Shown here: one piece after another, positions 23,880 through 37,505 of the stretch | How the letters are laid out: every line of letters begins with the position of its first letter | Numbering within the stretch: the first letter of the stretch is position 1 | DNA from: Lineus longissimus | Taxonomy: Eukaryota; Nemertea; Pilidiophora; Heteronemertea; Lineidae | DNA length: 64,000 bases | NCBI RefSeq assembly: GCF_910592395.1 | Contig: NC_088309.1 | Span: 3,102,501 to 3,166,500, forward strand | Reading direction: 5' to 3' | Program-made: the position numbers and the translations under genes | Notes under the pieces: generated by a model | What the model was told of the DNA's origin: nothing | Database searches by the model: none | What the model saw: only the letters and a program-made list of their open reading frames with translations

Positions 23880-25406
23880 TACACTTTATTGATTCGTCTG
23901 TCTGACCAATATCATGATTTACACAGGATACACACAATGCACAAGTCATACATAGTATGAACCATCCAGGGCCAGGGGGTATAACACTTATTTAGCCTTG
24001 GGGACTTAAGTAAACAAGCAAGTGTTTCAAAATAGACAGTAGAACATGTTGTTCGTGTCTACAGGTGACCATTTTTTTTCCAATAGCCAACAACAATTGT
24101 TCTAGCAGAAAACGAAGGGTGGTAAATGTACATGCATGTCCAAAAGATGGAAAGTTTGTCTACATCGTCTGTCAAAAAGTATTAAGCAAGAAAACAATCT
24201 TATCAATTCACTAATAGGAAATAACTCATTTAGTTTACGCAGTCCTAAAAAAGTTCATTGGTAAACAACATCTTTTAACAAATGAAGACATTGCAGCTCG
24301 TAGTATCACCATAACATTACATCATAATGAGACCATTACATCATAATGAGACGTAATGACATGACAATAATATGAGCAATGCAATCTTATGAGCAGCCAC
24401 GCTAGACAAGTTAAACATAGCCCCTTATGACATATGGTACTACTACAAAGCACTTTTCTTGAAATACATGTTGAGGAGGACTAGTTTATACATGTAAATA
24501 CCTTTAGTTTTTCAATCCCATGCACACATAGCATAGACAGAAAATCATAATTGACAAATAATTGACATTATCATTATATTGACCTCGAAATTGTATCCAT
24601 AATGCTCCATGCCTTGATTAGATCCTCAGTTTTCGGGCAAATACTCATTAACACATTTTTCTATTCTTTTCTCAAATACCATGCATAGAGGTCACATCAT
24701 GAATACAACCAACACTATTCTATTGACCTGAAATATAACTACAGATTGCAACCAAAAATGCATATTTGTGTTTGAACTGTGTAAACCAGAAAGCAACCTA
24801 CATGTATATCCATCAGATATACAGTGGATATACAGTGTAAATCTTTACCCGTCCCAAAACATGATTTTTATGTTCAGACTGTGAAAGCAATTCTGCTTTG
24901 TCAGCAGATCTCCTTCTGCAGGTATATTGGCACAAACATACCCTCTCCATGAAACATCATCTTCCAAGGGTAAAATTTTGCAGGGTCATGATTGGCACCT
25001 AAGCATAACTGTATTGATACACAAATGAAAGAAGCAAACACCACAATTACATGTATTACAGCTTAGGAGCATCCACAATGCAACATCGATCAGCATTTTT
25101 AGCCAAAAATTCTTGTTGAATTTGTAACGGTTCCAGCCAAAATTTCCCGCTCTCATGAAAAACTACCTTATCCATATGTGTGATGTTATGTCATACCAGC
25201 AGGTCATGGACCACATGCATTGGATTGAGTATAATGCCTACTACATAGGGCCTATGCCACAGCACCAGTAGTATCTCTGCATTGAATAACTAAGACAATG
25301 CCACAGAGAACTTTCTGCCAACCATCATGATCAGCCCATGACCTACTTATACTTTGTACATCTGTGCTTCATGATGAATATCCCTTATCCAGCTGATTGT
25401 CACCTT
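23880..25406 (-). other. APPBP2: Likely APPBP2 3' UTR with poly(A) signal at 23885-23890
   Basis: These roughly 1.5 kb lie downstream of the APPBP2 stop with no gene or repeat recognised. A minus-strand AATAAA (tttatt on plus) lies at 23885-23890. Long 3' UTRs are common for this gene in animals. The extent is inferred only. Confidence 0.4.
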
Positions 25407-28400
25407 TTACTCTCCGTCAACACTCATAGGACTAGGACTAGGACTATTGTTTCTGTTCTCCTCCATAAAGAATTCCTCCACCACATTTGTGAGTTCTTGA
25501 GGCCCTGCAAGAAAGTCTAACGGTCGTGTTTCCTCCGCGTTGCTCCGATCCCTGATCTGATTCCATTCATGTAATATAATAGCATAGTCTAGCGCTTTAA
25601 GGCTGTTCTCTACTTGGTGATAGAGGCGTAGAAGGCCTCGGTAGTCATATTCCAATCCACTGTAGCCGGGTCCAAACAGTTTTTTTCCTGAAGGAAAGCA
25701 CAAAATAATTAGATGAAGTTGTCATTGCCAGCCAGGAAAATGACAATAGGGATGGGATGTTCCCAGTCCTAATTTCATATTGGTTCATCTGCAAATTCCT
25801 TTACTTGTAGGTTAAGTTTCTTCCGATTTTGTAATGACACCAACAACAGTTTTCAACAAAAGTTGTTAAGACTATTTGAAATATTTAGTTGTTTATGATG
25901 TCCTACCAACGCAATGCTTACATGTATGTACATTTGAGAAGATTCTACAACCATTTCTTTGCAACAATTTGTGAAAACATGGAAGAGGTTCTAAACCAAC
26001 TGCTCACTAACCTATAGCTATAGATCGCAAGTAGAGTTTCTCTGCCTCGTCAAACATCTGCATATCGTAGTTATACAAGGACGCTAGATGGCCAACAGAT
26101 AGGGCCACTTCATAGTCCTCGGGGCCAAGCAGATTCTCTTTGATGTTAATTGCCTTTAAATGCATGGCTTCCGCTTCCTGCATTGGGTAGAAAATGACTT
26201 TAAATTTCAGGCTAAAGGGACAAGTGATATCTACTTTTTCCACCAAGTACAGGAAAGTTTAATTAAGACAAACTATGCGCTAATGGCTTGGTGTTCAAAG
26301 TGCCTCACCAAAATTTACCTGATTGGAATTCTGTAACAGAATCTCTTATTCTAATGCCAGGAGTTCTCAACATGACAAGTTTTGAGAAAAAAATTTTGGA
26401 ATTGGACAAAAACAAGTTTCTAACTAACCTTGTATCGATGCATAGACTGATACAACCTGCCCAAGTTTCCATAATGCTTGGCTGTTTGAACATTGTTTTC
26501 ACCAAATGCTTTCTGGGCTAATGAGAGAGAAGCCAGATGTAGGTCCTGTGCTTCATGTAGGAGACGATCCTCTAGTTCTTTATCACTGCTGTCAATAGCA
26601 ATCTCCTCGAGAATCAGAGCTGGAAATGAAAAGAGATACTGACTCCAGTGCATAACTGTGGTCTAACTGAAAAAGTGGGTGGGACTTTTTTTACCAATTT
26701 TTACTATTATGATGATGGACTCATCTGTGACCACAGGAACAATGCAAGGCCTCAGTGCTATGATAACAAGACACTGTTTTCCACACCTTTTCATAATCAG
26801 GAAGACTTAACTGGGAATGCGGTTAACCTGTGATGGAACAGCATCCCAACCTGGGGAGGGATACCCCAATAATCTAATCTGGGATGTTCTCTGGCTGCTA
26901 GAGTGGAATAACTAGCTGGGACCATTATAGCCCACTCAGACATTAACTTAAGAAACTTGTACCTTTGACTCTTTTGGTGGAAGCTGAGAGAAGATGATCT
27001 TCCGGCAGGATATGTGTGATGATATCAATTGCCCGCTCAGCATGCTCTCGTGCGTCGCTGAATTTGCCTGAACTGTATTCTTGAACATAGGTTGAATAGG
27101 CGAGGTCTTCATGGGCCATAGCAACATGGAGATTGTTGCCTCCAAATACTGACTGGCGGATATCCAAGGCGGTCTGAAAACAAGAGAAATCAAAATGAAT
27201 TTATAAGCTTATTTGCAACACTGATTATATACAAGAGTTATGAGTAGAATAGGATAGAAAGGCCCCCTTACCTGATATACTTTCACTGCTTTGTTGATAG
27301 AATCTACATTGAGCAAATAAAAGCCATAGTCGAGCAGCGCATCAGAATACTTGTGATGTTTTACACCAAAATATTCTCTGGAAAGGAGAAAAACGTTTAG
27401 TTGAACAAAGACTGTTTAATGACGTGCTACAAAATATTTTTATTCAACTCAAAAAATCATTCTCTTTTATCTCTAGATGACATGATATAGACAGAAAAAG
27501 ACAAGCATCCCTCTTTTTACATTACCTGGTATAAAGGACAGCTTGTTTTATCAGAAGTTCAGCTTTATGGAATTGTCTTTTGACAACACAGGCCTTCCCA
27601 CACTGCCTCAGCACATCTACAATAGTCTGAAATCAAAGCATAGCATCAAGTTTTAGAAGGTTGCCACTGGCTCTTGAGGATGGATAATTCACAATCTTGG
27701 CCACCAAATAGTTGACTTATCATCCTGGGTGGGAAGATGTAAGGAGATGTAATAAGTCAATGATGGCACCACCATGGCCAAAAAAGGACCTTAGCTCCAG
27801 TACACTACACATGATCACCAGATTAAGTGAATGACAGAAAACAGATGCAAGTTGTCACTCGAAAATTATCATAATGTAAAGCACACACCTTTTGTGGAAG
27901 ATTTGATGTGATTTCTCTCAGTGCCATGCTACAGTACTTATATGCTTCGTCATACTGGCATTTAGCAAAGAGGAGACTGCACCGTTCTGAATGTAGCAAT
28001 GCCTTGTTGACAATGTGGCCATGTTCTTCCAGCTTCTCCAGGTACTTCATTGCTAACTCGTAGCACTCATGTGCTTCACTGTATTTACAGTTGGCATTCC
28101 TGATATGTAATAATCTAGAAGAGAAATCATTGCAAACTTCATAGACTCAAGGGGACTCAGAAGTGCCAGTGCAAACTCTAAGCAATCAATCCAACTATAA
28201 CAGGAAAATCAGTGCAGAGCAATGGCTCTATCACAAGAACAAGCATAGGCATGACAAATCACAGAAACATTTAGCTGCTGACACTTTTACTGACGGTTTA
28301 GGTTTAATTTGAACCACTCAGTCTCAGCAAAGTTAGAAAAGCATTCATCAGCAGGATGATGAAGAAGTATTGCATATTCACATGATCAAAATGCAGAACT

Positions 28401-30211
28401 TACCTTACACAGCACTCAAAGGCATTATACCACAGGCTCGGGTTGTCGACCTGTTTGCAGGCTTGTAGGCATGATAATAGCACCTTCTCGCTGTCGTAGT
28501 ACCAACCCGCATCAGTAAGGAAGCCACCTGAAACAGGAAATATAGTGGTTGTGTTTTTGGCTAATCGTTGAGAACATTCCTGCCATAGGTTAATGGGAGA
28601 CAAATTTCATAAGACTCCGAGCTCGCTATGAGAGTTGAGAGCTGAGCATCAAATAACACTATAGCTCTATATCAAACAGTATAGTGAAATTTGTAATGTA
28701 AAGTAGGAGGAAACTGGAGACCCTGGAGAAGACCTACACTGACGAAGGTAGTCACCTAACTACCACATGACTATACCAGGACCGACCGGGAATCAAAGCC
28801 AGGACCTCAGAGTTGACTGGTTTTGATGTTAACACGGCATCAAACCATAAATCCATTTAGAATTCATATTGATTATAAAGCACCTAGCGGCAGGCCAACC
28901 ACTTTTCTTGAAGGCCTACATGTAGATCTGCTGTAACAAAGCTCATTACCTAGACTATACCCTAATTTGATGACTTTATCTAATTGTTTGGAATCTTTGG
29001 GGTTGACTAAACAGCAGTGTTGACAATAAGCATCAGCGAGGATAGCAGAGACTTTCACTCCATGGTCCATGAGGGCTTGAAAGCAGTGGTGTAATAGATG
29101 TCTGAAAATGACACGGTCAAGAGTTAGGCACAAACTCTTTCGGGAACTCAGAAGGAAGATATCATCATTAATGACAATGACACAATTTTTCTGATATTTT
29201 TTAATTTGACCGACAAAATAAGATTGTCAGTTTTTCCTGAATAGCAAGCAGTAGGCCTGTTACATGGTTGTTGAATGTAGGAAGGTCTGCCAACACATCG
29301 CAAGGAATTAGATTATGTTGCACTATTTCCTCTAGTTTAGGTCTACCTTTTCACTGATTTTTGTGTGCAGGAAGGTTGCTCTAGTTCAATGTAAAGTTAT
29401 AAGTTCTTGAGTTACGACAACCAGACTAATTATTACAAGCTATTAAACATTGGGCAACTGTGAAACCCTTACCTTTTATCATTCACTTTTAAAACTCTGG
29501 CAAATATATCCAACTCTGAGAATTCCATCCCAAGCAGACACAACCTGCCTTTATTGTATAGCTGTAATTACACGAACACGAAAACATAAAATATAATTGA
29601 AACAGCATACCGGTACTGAGATCAGGTTTTCGAAACTCCTACCTCATATACAAATATAGAGAGGCAGAGTATCTGAGTAGTCTGAGTATATTGAAAATCA
29701 CTGATGACACACCTCTGACCTAACATGCATAGCAATTAGCATCCACTGTCAGTGTCACTGATCAATAAATTGTGAATTGATAGGATTTTTCTATGATCTA
29801 TTTCTGGTGAAAACCGATCTATAATAAAAACCATCTGTGGACAGATAGATAGCCGCAACGAAACTGATCCGAAGAGGCCACAGAACGAAAGGAAGGGACT
29901 TTTTCACCATGGGACCAGAATTTACACTACACCATGTATACACATATCAATACATGATGTATACACACTAACACAATGAAGTACATCATGAATACAGGTA
30001 TCCCGACAGAAAACTGTTCAATCAAAACAAAAACATTACGGCCTCCTATGAGAAAACTGTAGCTTCGATTGACTACCTTGTAGTAAATATCAAATTGGAC
30101 ATTTTCAGGTAATGTTCTAAGCTCCTTTCTATTGCTCGAATAAGACGTTACAACTGTAGAAATAGCTGTGTTGTAAAGTGAATCAGGAACCCATTCTAAG
30201 GCAGACGCCAT
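25407..30211 (-). CDS. APPBP2: Amyloid protein-binding protein 2 (APPBP2/PAT1), complete
   Basis: Eleven exons: 30211-30077, 29561-29473, 29101-28950, 28527-28404, 28114-27889, 27626-27526, 27377-27272, 27173-26963, 26619-26429, 26177-26012 and 25687-25407, giving 593 residues (human 585). It begins MASALEWVPDSLYNTAIS. It continues with family blocks LYNKGRLCLLGMEFSELD, HHCFQALMDHGVKVSAI and YYDSEKVLLSCL, several tetratricopeptide-type helical repeats (KYSEAHECYELAMKYLEKL, AKHYGNLGRLYQSMHRYKEA, VGHLASLYNYDMQMFDEAE), and ends SPSPMSVDGE. The known family role is as a TPR adaptor that binds the basolateral sorting signal of APP and microtubules, and as a CUL2 substrate receptor (CRL2) recognising C-terminal degrons. 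All junctions are GT-AG and phases agree. Conservation of the whole length suggests an intact gene. Confidence 0.96.
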
Positions 30212-32689
30212 TTTACAGACATATGACAGAGTGACGTGTTAGGGGGGGGGGGGGTTGATGTTATATCCAATCCGCGTTAGCAGGTCGAATCTCACTACAA
30301 CGTGTACAAAATGTGCGAAGAAGTAAACAACGTCAATATTTTCCACAATTGCCGGGACTACTAGTTATTGCCCTCACTGAAGGTGAGGACCAAGTCTTTA
30401 TTGGATGTGCCATGCCCCTTCACTATTCGTACCTGTCTGATCTAGATGTGCACTCTCCCAACGTAGTGCACCATGTTGCTACAGGGTGGACCTTGTCTCC
30501 ACCCTCGGGAAAAATGTGTCTCATTTTCACATGGTGAAGACCTGATCATTTTCAAAAAGACATAAAGGGATTGCATGAAATCAGAACACCAGACCTGAAG
30601 AGACAGCAGATACTGCAACAACCGAAGCATAACATGCTGCCACAACCAGACCTGATAATACAGCATATGCTGGCACAACCAGACCTGATAGACAGGAGAT
30701 GCTGGCACAACCAGACCTGATGAGATTGCAGATACTGTCACAACCAGACCTGATAGACAGGAGATGCTGGTACAACCAGACCTGATTAGATTGCAGATGC
30801 TCCCACAACCAGACCTGATGAGATTGCAGATACTGTCACAACCAGACCTGATGCGATTGCAGATACTGACACAACAAGACCTGGCGAGTGTTACACCCAG
30901 AGCCAAAGGGCAGCACGGACAGGTCCACACCTGAAAATCCATCCCAACGCAGACCAATGAACGAGCTCGATAGCATTCAAGTTCTTATTGAAATTTGAAA
31001 ACTGGTAAATGATCCTTAATCGAGATCTGATCTGATGACTAAAATAAAAGTAAACCTGTGGTTATTTCATCCTCATGCAATGAACTGGTTCTGACTCGAG
31101 TAGATTGTGACATTGTCTTAGCCTGGGTGTGATTCATTGGGAGGAAGACACTAATTACTGAGACTTTTGACAAGACTCCCTAGGGAGTCCATTTCGTCAT
31201 CCTATACTGTCTCATGGTAGGGTGAGGGAGGAGGCCAGTCACTGTGTCCGCAGTGTACTTTTGACTGGTTGTGACATTGTCTTTGGTCCTAGTCGGTTGT
31301 CACCGATTGCCTTGCTATGATCCCACAGGATGAGCCACACAGGATCATATCTCCATAGAAATTTAGATCCATGCCTAACCAGAGTACTGTATCTTTTGAC
31401 TGGTTCAAGTTTACTGCACGATTATTCCTGCATGACAGCTTCAATGCTAAGAAATATGAAAGTTAACACAAATTAAAATCAAAATACATGTTTTTCTCCA
31501 GTCAATTATACCTCCACAGCTGAACATTATGTATACATTTTTACAACGATGAACACAGAGCTAAGACCTAGTATTCGTACACAAATTATCAAAATATCTT
31601 TCTGAAATCCAGTTCATTATCTTTCACAATCTCGGTTGTTGCAGAAAACCAAATGCAAATGAAAAAACATTACAATTGTAATGGTAAGTAACATTGATCA
31701 TCAGGTACATTTATGCAGAAAATTTGTTTAACTTATGAACAAGGTTCTTTTTTGGTATTTTCTCACATCCAGGCCTACCAGTCCTGGGGCAACGCATCCA
31801 TCTTCATATTATGGAGACCTAAACCTTGTGGTAATCCAGCATAATTTTCTCACCAAAGAACAGGAAAATCACAGAAAGAGTTCAAGAAATAATTCAAAAT
31901 AAAAACTGCCAAGAAGTAGAAAGAAAGAACACGGGGAAACTAAGGTCATCACCGAGATAAAATTCGTCCAGATAGGACTTAAATGTTTTTAAAACAGAAA
32001 TAAATTGACACACTGCAATTTATTCAATCAGTCTAATTTGTAAGCCCAGAGCGGATTCCTACAGTTCATTTGTTATATCACTTGGCCCAAACAATATTTT
32101 TTAGCATATTATGCATTCTGTAAATGTTAACTTTGTCTTGCTCATTTATGTGCATAACCTAAAGATTCTAACATTGAGATGGGCTCTTGAAAAAACTGCA
32201 ATTACTTCAATAGATGTGAATTCCAGGAAAAACATTTACTCCTCATAGAATCAGTGTCTAATTCATCAGACTTTTCTATTCTGGTGTCACAATTATTACT
32301 CTCTCACAAGAACCCAGGTCCTAGTCACTTGTTCACCTGGTACAACCCGTGTACCATGTCACTCATTTACCTGATTGCTTCATTCTGGTGAAATAATAGT
32401 TCTAGAAATCTCAGTGTCCAAGACATTAATTCATCTGATCACTCCACTCTAGTGCTGCAAGTACAACTGGTGTCCTAGTAAATGATTCACTATATTGCTC
32501 CAGTCTTTTAAATGATAATCAGTCTCAGCAGAACCAGTGTCCTGCTCATGAATTTACCCGATTGCTCCATTTGGTACAGTAAAATTGTTCTCAGAGAAGA
32601 ATCCTCGCCCAAGTCACTGTAGAATTGATTCGATTGTTCCATTCTGGTGCAGTTATGCATGTCATATTTTTCTCCTAGTAGTACCAGCG
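30212..32689. other. Intergenic between APPBP2 5' end and PIAS 3' end
   Basis: It holds the APPBP2 promoter side (a G13 run at 30242), the second copy of the 33-bp-unit repeat, and AT-rich sequence that probably includes the PIAS 3' UTR. A minus-strand AATAAA (plus tttatt) lies at 32019-32024. No gene was seen. Confidence 0.5.
30389..30973. repeat. Dispersed repeat with internal 33-bp minisatellite (copy 2)
   Basis: Same structure and orientation as 18388-18880, with about eight 33-bp units (cacaaccagacctgatgaga and relatives, alternating with a gacaggagatgctgg variant). It begins about 180 bp upstream of the APPBP2 start codon. The minus-strand 171-codon open frame across it reflects the 33-bp period and is not supported as a gene. 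Confidence 0.85.
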
Positions 32690-34111
32690 TCAGTCAATAG
32701 GGATCACGTCTGGAGGTGAGCTGCGGCTGTCAGATCCTGAGGACAATGATGTGAGGTCTATACCCTGTCTGACACTAGAACCCGAGGGCACCATGCTATC
32801 AAACTACAAAGAAAACAAATATAACAGTAAACAAATTGCTTGCTGTGAGACCATCCTGTTTAGCCCGACAAGTTTCAGAGCTGCACACTACTTATAAAAG
32901 ATGAACTTTGATGAACTTGGCACCACCAGAAGTTCCTACTCCAAAATTCTGGAACTCAATGGGGATCAGAATGAACAGGATGCAGTGGTCTTTCCAACTT
33001 TATTTAGTTAAAAACAGCAAAAAATTTTCTTTACAGTTTTCTCTGTATAACACTTACGAATTGTGTAATGATGTCTCAGGGACATGAATTACTTGGAATG
33101 ACATGTGGGGAATAGGAACAAGGAATGGAATGTGTTGTTAGTCGATGATATCAAGTGGCATCAAAGCCAGTGTGTGGAAAGACTGTGTATCAAGTTTGAA
33201 AGGAGTATTACCTCGTTATTTCTTGAAGACCGCCCAAAATTGTTAGACAAATCAGTTGACTCCAGATCAGACTGAAGTAACGAGAAAAGGTCAACATCTG
33301 CAAGAGGAGTTACAAGATTGTTAGAATTGATAGAGGTGTGCAAGAAAATAACATATCTGCCAGACCAAGCACAACAAATGCACACCATTCCTCTGCTTGA
33401 GGGTGCCACCTGGTCAGTTCAAGCAGAGGAATAAAGGCTTCAACAATAGTGCTAACAATATAATAGGAATGAAGACATTTGGTTGGAATAAACATTGAAG
33501 GGGGGAAATGAATGAGATTCTCAGTAAAAAAATGGTTTGAAACCTCTTCTCGATTTTATTCTAATACTCCTATCGTCAATTCTGTTTTCTTTTCCTGCAT
33601 TCTTTTTACTTTTTTGTTTCTTTCGCTTCCCCTTTTTCACCATTTTTGGCAAGAGCACGTTATCAACAAAACCTTTGATATAAAAAAAACATCAGGTCAA
33701 TTAAATAGAAGCGATGAATTTTCAACCACTGTCCTTTCTATTCTAGAGAGGGTGTCCAACAGACATTAACATTATAGGTTTACAGTAAAACTTGTATACT
33801 TTCACCACAAAAGGTTTTTCCAAGAGGGAAATCATATCATTGTAATAGTCAAAGAAGTTAATTTACAATACTTACTTGAGACGTCAAAGTATGGCAGTTC
33901 ATTCCTTGTGCTTCCCGTTGCTCCGACATTAAATTGAGGTGACACATAGGACCGGGACGATGTAGAATTTGATGAGGACATCATGCTGGATCTTGTTGCC
34001 GAAGAGTATGTTGGAGGCAGTTGAGCCGACAGTGGCGCTATTTTTGGAGGTACTGATGCCGCCGTGGGTAACAAGGCCGGAGCAGACAACGAAGCAGTCA
34101 AGGTGCTGGGC
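32690..34111 (-). CDS. PIAS: PIAS C-terminal exons (alternative 3' end)
   Basis: Three exons, 34111-33876, 33297-33212 and 32803-32690, join in phase and end in a stop codon after PPDVIPID. They encode a Ser/Thr/Pro-rich tail, an acidic-hydrophobic stretch VDLFSLLQSDLESTDL, and GIDLTSLSSGSDS, a second SUMO-interacting-type motif. The short acidic end resembles the PIAS1 terminus (DIISLD). Exon 34111 is open only if two bases precede it. The donor at the end of the upstream exon (GATG|GTAAAG, 37504/37503) supplies exactly that phase, but an in-frame TGA (37508-37506) lies just before it. These exons may therefore belong to an isoform using an unseen small exon or another donor, or the TGA is an error or readthrough codon. 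Confidence 0.75.
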
Positions 34112-37100
34112 CTGAAAATGTAAACAAACAGTTGAAAAGATTGGTGTATGAACTACGGCCAACCTACAGCAATTCAGTAATACGGCATATTTTCCTTATT
34201 TGGTATTTGGTTGCGATGCGAGGCCACTACAGGTTACTTTTATCCCCGTGTGGGATAATTTACTGGTATAGACACTCGGCTACAAGGGACCATGGCGAGG
34301 CCACTACAGGTTACTTTTATCCCCCTGTGTGGGATCATTTACTGGTATAGACACTCAGCTACAAGGGACCATGGCTTTTAGTCTCATCCACCAGAGTCTC
34401 GATAGTTCATATGTTGTGAAGAGCCCAGAATTTGTTCCTGGACTCCCCACCGGTATATCAGAAAACATATTCCTGTCACCTAGGCCCATCAGTGTTGTCA
34501 CCAGCGTTAACCACTCGGCTACGCGACTCCTCAAATTCCTTTCGCACCTGTTGAATACTAGTAGACAATTCTGCGCCTAGAAATGACATGGAAGTATCAC
34601 CACTTGTGATCATCTTTTAATTGGTTTTAAATGCTCTTGCTGGGGTTGTTCCTGGGAGATGCATTACGTGTTGTTGGCCAGTGCATGTGTCAATGTGATT
34701 CAGATATTGATCAATGAATCTGAAGGACTATTCCTGCTGGAAAATGTTCTCCTCTTCATGTCTCCATACGTTTTGATCAACCATGTCATCAGTTATGGTT
34801 GGCTCTTCAATCTCTCAGCCTTCCAGAGTAGAGCGCCTCAGAGCAAATCACAAAGGGTCACCGAAGGTCAGCATTTATGATTTTTTCATATTTTTCTTGT
34901 GATAAGCACCTGCTATTGGCAAAGTAGGTCACATATGTCCGGATTAGTCCATCTTTAAGCTGCCAGACATTCATCCCTTTATTCATCAGTTTAGGTATCT
35001 GATAACCATCATAAAGGCGTTCTTACAGCTCCTCTTAGAGAGGGCAGCATCAAATATTTTCAGCCAGACCACACACGTCAAGGTACGAGCTAAAACTTTG
35101 AAGTTGTTCACAGCATTAGATGCAAAGACACCTGAGCATGTCTTTCGTCATGATCTCTTGGTATCAGATGAAAATACAGTCTACTATTGACTAACATCAA
35201 AGATTTAAAAAGAAACATTCAAGGGTATGAAGTACAACTTAAAGGTCGACTTTTGCCTTGCACAGCAACTTACACAAGCTCTTGTGACACTCTCCATTCT
35301 CTCGCCACAAATGAAGAACAAAATCCACAGTTTCACAAAATATACGTTTAATCACACAAGATTTACAAAATATGCATTTTGCCAAGCTGGTGGGTGTGAT
35401 GAGGGATGACCAGATTTTTGAAGAATGTGAATTGTGAATGGATTTTGGGAGATGGGAGCACAAACACAAGAGCAAGATTGTTACGTGTACACGCTTGGGT
35501 CCTAATCAGTTATAATCACCGGTGAAAATTCACACATATTGATCAAATAATTCACTTAATTGATTTACTTACATTTTCATTGATAATTCGTGACAACACC
35601 AGGCAACTGGCAACACATCTCCTCCAAAAAGTCTCCTTTTATTTGCTCAAACTATGAAGAGGGTAACAAAACATCTTCAATATGTTGAAGTCGAAGTGCA
35701 ATTTCTAGTTTCAAGAAAAATACAATGGTTTTTCCACACAATACACTTTGTTGATAATGTCAGAGAAAAACTGGATATAACTTCCATTCTAATGACACTG
35801 AGAGATTTGGAGAAGAACTTTTACCAGTTCCTGCTGCAGTTACTTACATAATCCACACAAATCCACATGATCTTCGACTGTACTGTGTGTGGCAGCACCT
35901 TCAGACCTGACAGTCACCAACATCATTTGTATCAAGCACAACTGACTGGTAAACCTCACGTAATGTTAACTTCCCACAAGTGATTAATCAGGTCCTCAAC
36001 ATAGCAAAAACATTTTGAACAAGTTTAAACCCTTTGAATGAAATTATCTGACTAGCATTGTCAGCCTAGTTACAGAATGTGATCAGGATTTCAACCCGAT
36101 CAGGTAGGACCTAAATTATGCAGTGCAACTTGATTTTAGGTCAGTGTTACCAAATAGGTATCTCTGAGTTTATAGTCTGTGAGACATTATGTAACTACAA
36201 CTACATACACGAATAAGTCCCTCCATAACTCCATGATTCGTCTTAACAGATCAGAATCATTATAAATCAATAAAGCATTCAAACATTTATCTTGTCTTCT
36301 GACCAACTCATACAATTCATCATAAACCCTGTTATCTCCATAATAGCCCCCCCCCCCCCTTCTCCCTGAACAACATGCATCTTGAACAGCCTAACAGTAC
36401 ATAAAAAGGTAACTTACTTCTTCACACACAAAGGTAACTCTACATCAATATTCAAGTAGATAAATACAATGCACAAGTAGAAATCTGACTAGCAGGGTTC
36501 AACTTTGCAAACTGGGTAAATCCAGAGTCATTATTTTACTGTGTGGACAGGATTCTGAGGGCTGAGAGGTGACTGTAGTGTAAAATAGGTCTATTTTACC
36601 TGTAATAGGCATATGTGGAAAATACGCCTTTCGACCTTCCGCAACCCAGTAAACACAGTTGTTTACTAGAGCTACAAACTGACTATGCAAACCAACTCAA
36701 TTGTGACCAAATAAAACTGTCATTTTGTCTAGTTAATAAACATAAGCAATTTATCAATGATCTTCATTTGTACATGTAAGTACATGACAGATAAATAAAC
36801 AGTTATATGCAGAGTGTATATAAAAGGTGACAAATTAATCATTGGTACGACACAAAATATAATGAGATCTGACCTAAAGACCCAAACAATGAAGGGTCGG
36901 TCACTAGGATTACAACCTCAATACTCTCCGAATAAAATCATCATATACTAGCAACATTCAACCCTAAAATTCAGCTGAGTAGGCCAGAGAATACTGCTGA
37001 CCACCGATTCATTTTATAATCACAACCTCAAATACTTTTTCCCATCAGAACAGCACCCAGCTTATATTGGAAGTCACCAAATACAATTTTTTTCTTATGT

Positions 37101-37505
37101 ACAAACAGTATATGCATATCACATAGGTAGTCTCGACTGACCATTGTCAAGATGAAGCAATACGGAGAACTTGAGAGGAAACATGAAATCAACATGTCAG
37201 GTCCCCCTCCCAAAGAAAGCTGAAATCTCTGCCAAGAGCACAATTATAAAGCGGGGTTCATATTCATGATTTCAGTCCAAAAGTAGGAGAGTTGATCTAT
37301 TTGACTTTGTTGTAAAGACACCTCATACGCCCTTAGGTTTCCTGAACATGTAGTTGGGCGAGAGTAGCATATTTCTCCAATATGAATGCATGCTTCTTTA
37401 TCATGATTATACCAATATATTAATCGTATTCAGCATTTTCAACAGGCTAGTACGTGCAGCATGATTCGACACATTCAATAATTAATGTCGAAGAAAACTT
37501 TACCA
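34112..37505. other. PIAS intron or 3' region; contains a ~77-bp two-copy direct repeat
   Basis: 34216-34294 and 34294-34372 share gcgaggccactacaggttac, tttactggtatagacactc and gctacaagggaccatgg with a period near 77 bp. The rest is AT-rich with a C13 run at 36347-36359. No convincing intermediate PIAS exon was found here by eye. Confidence 0.5.

Noticed and set aside
36499-36690. Minus-strand frame in the PIAS 3' region as a missing intermediate exon
   Set aside because: No PIAS-like sequence and no matching splice signals that would correct the phase problem.
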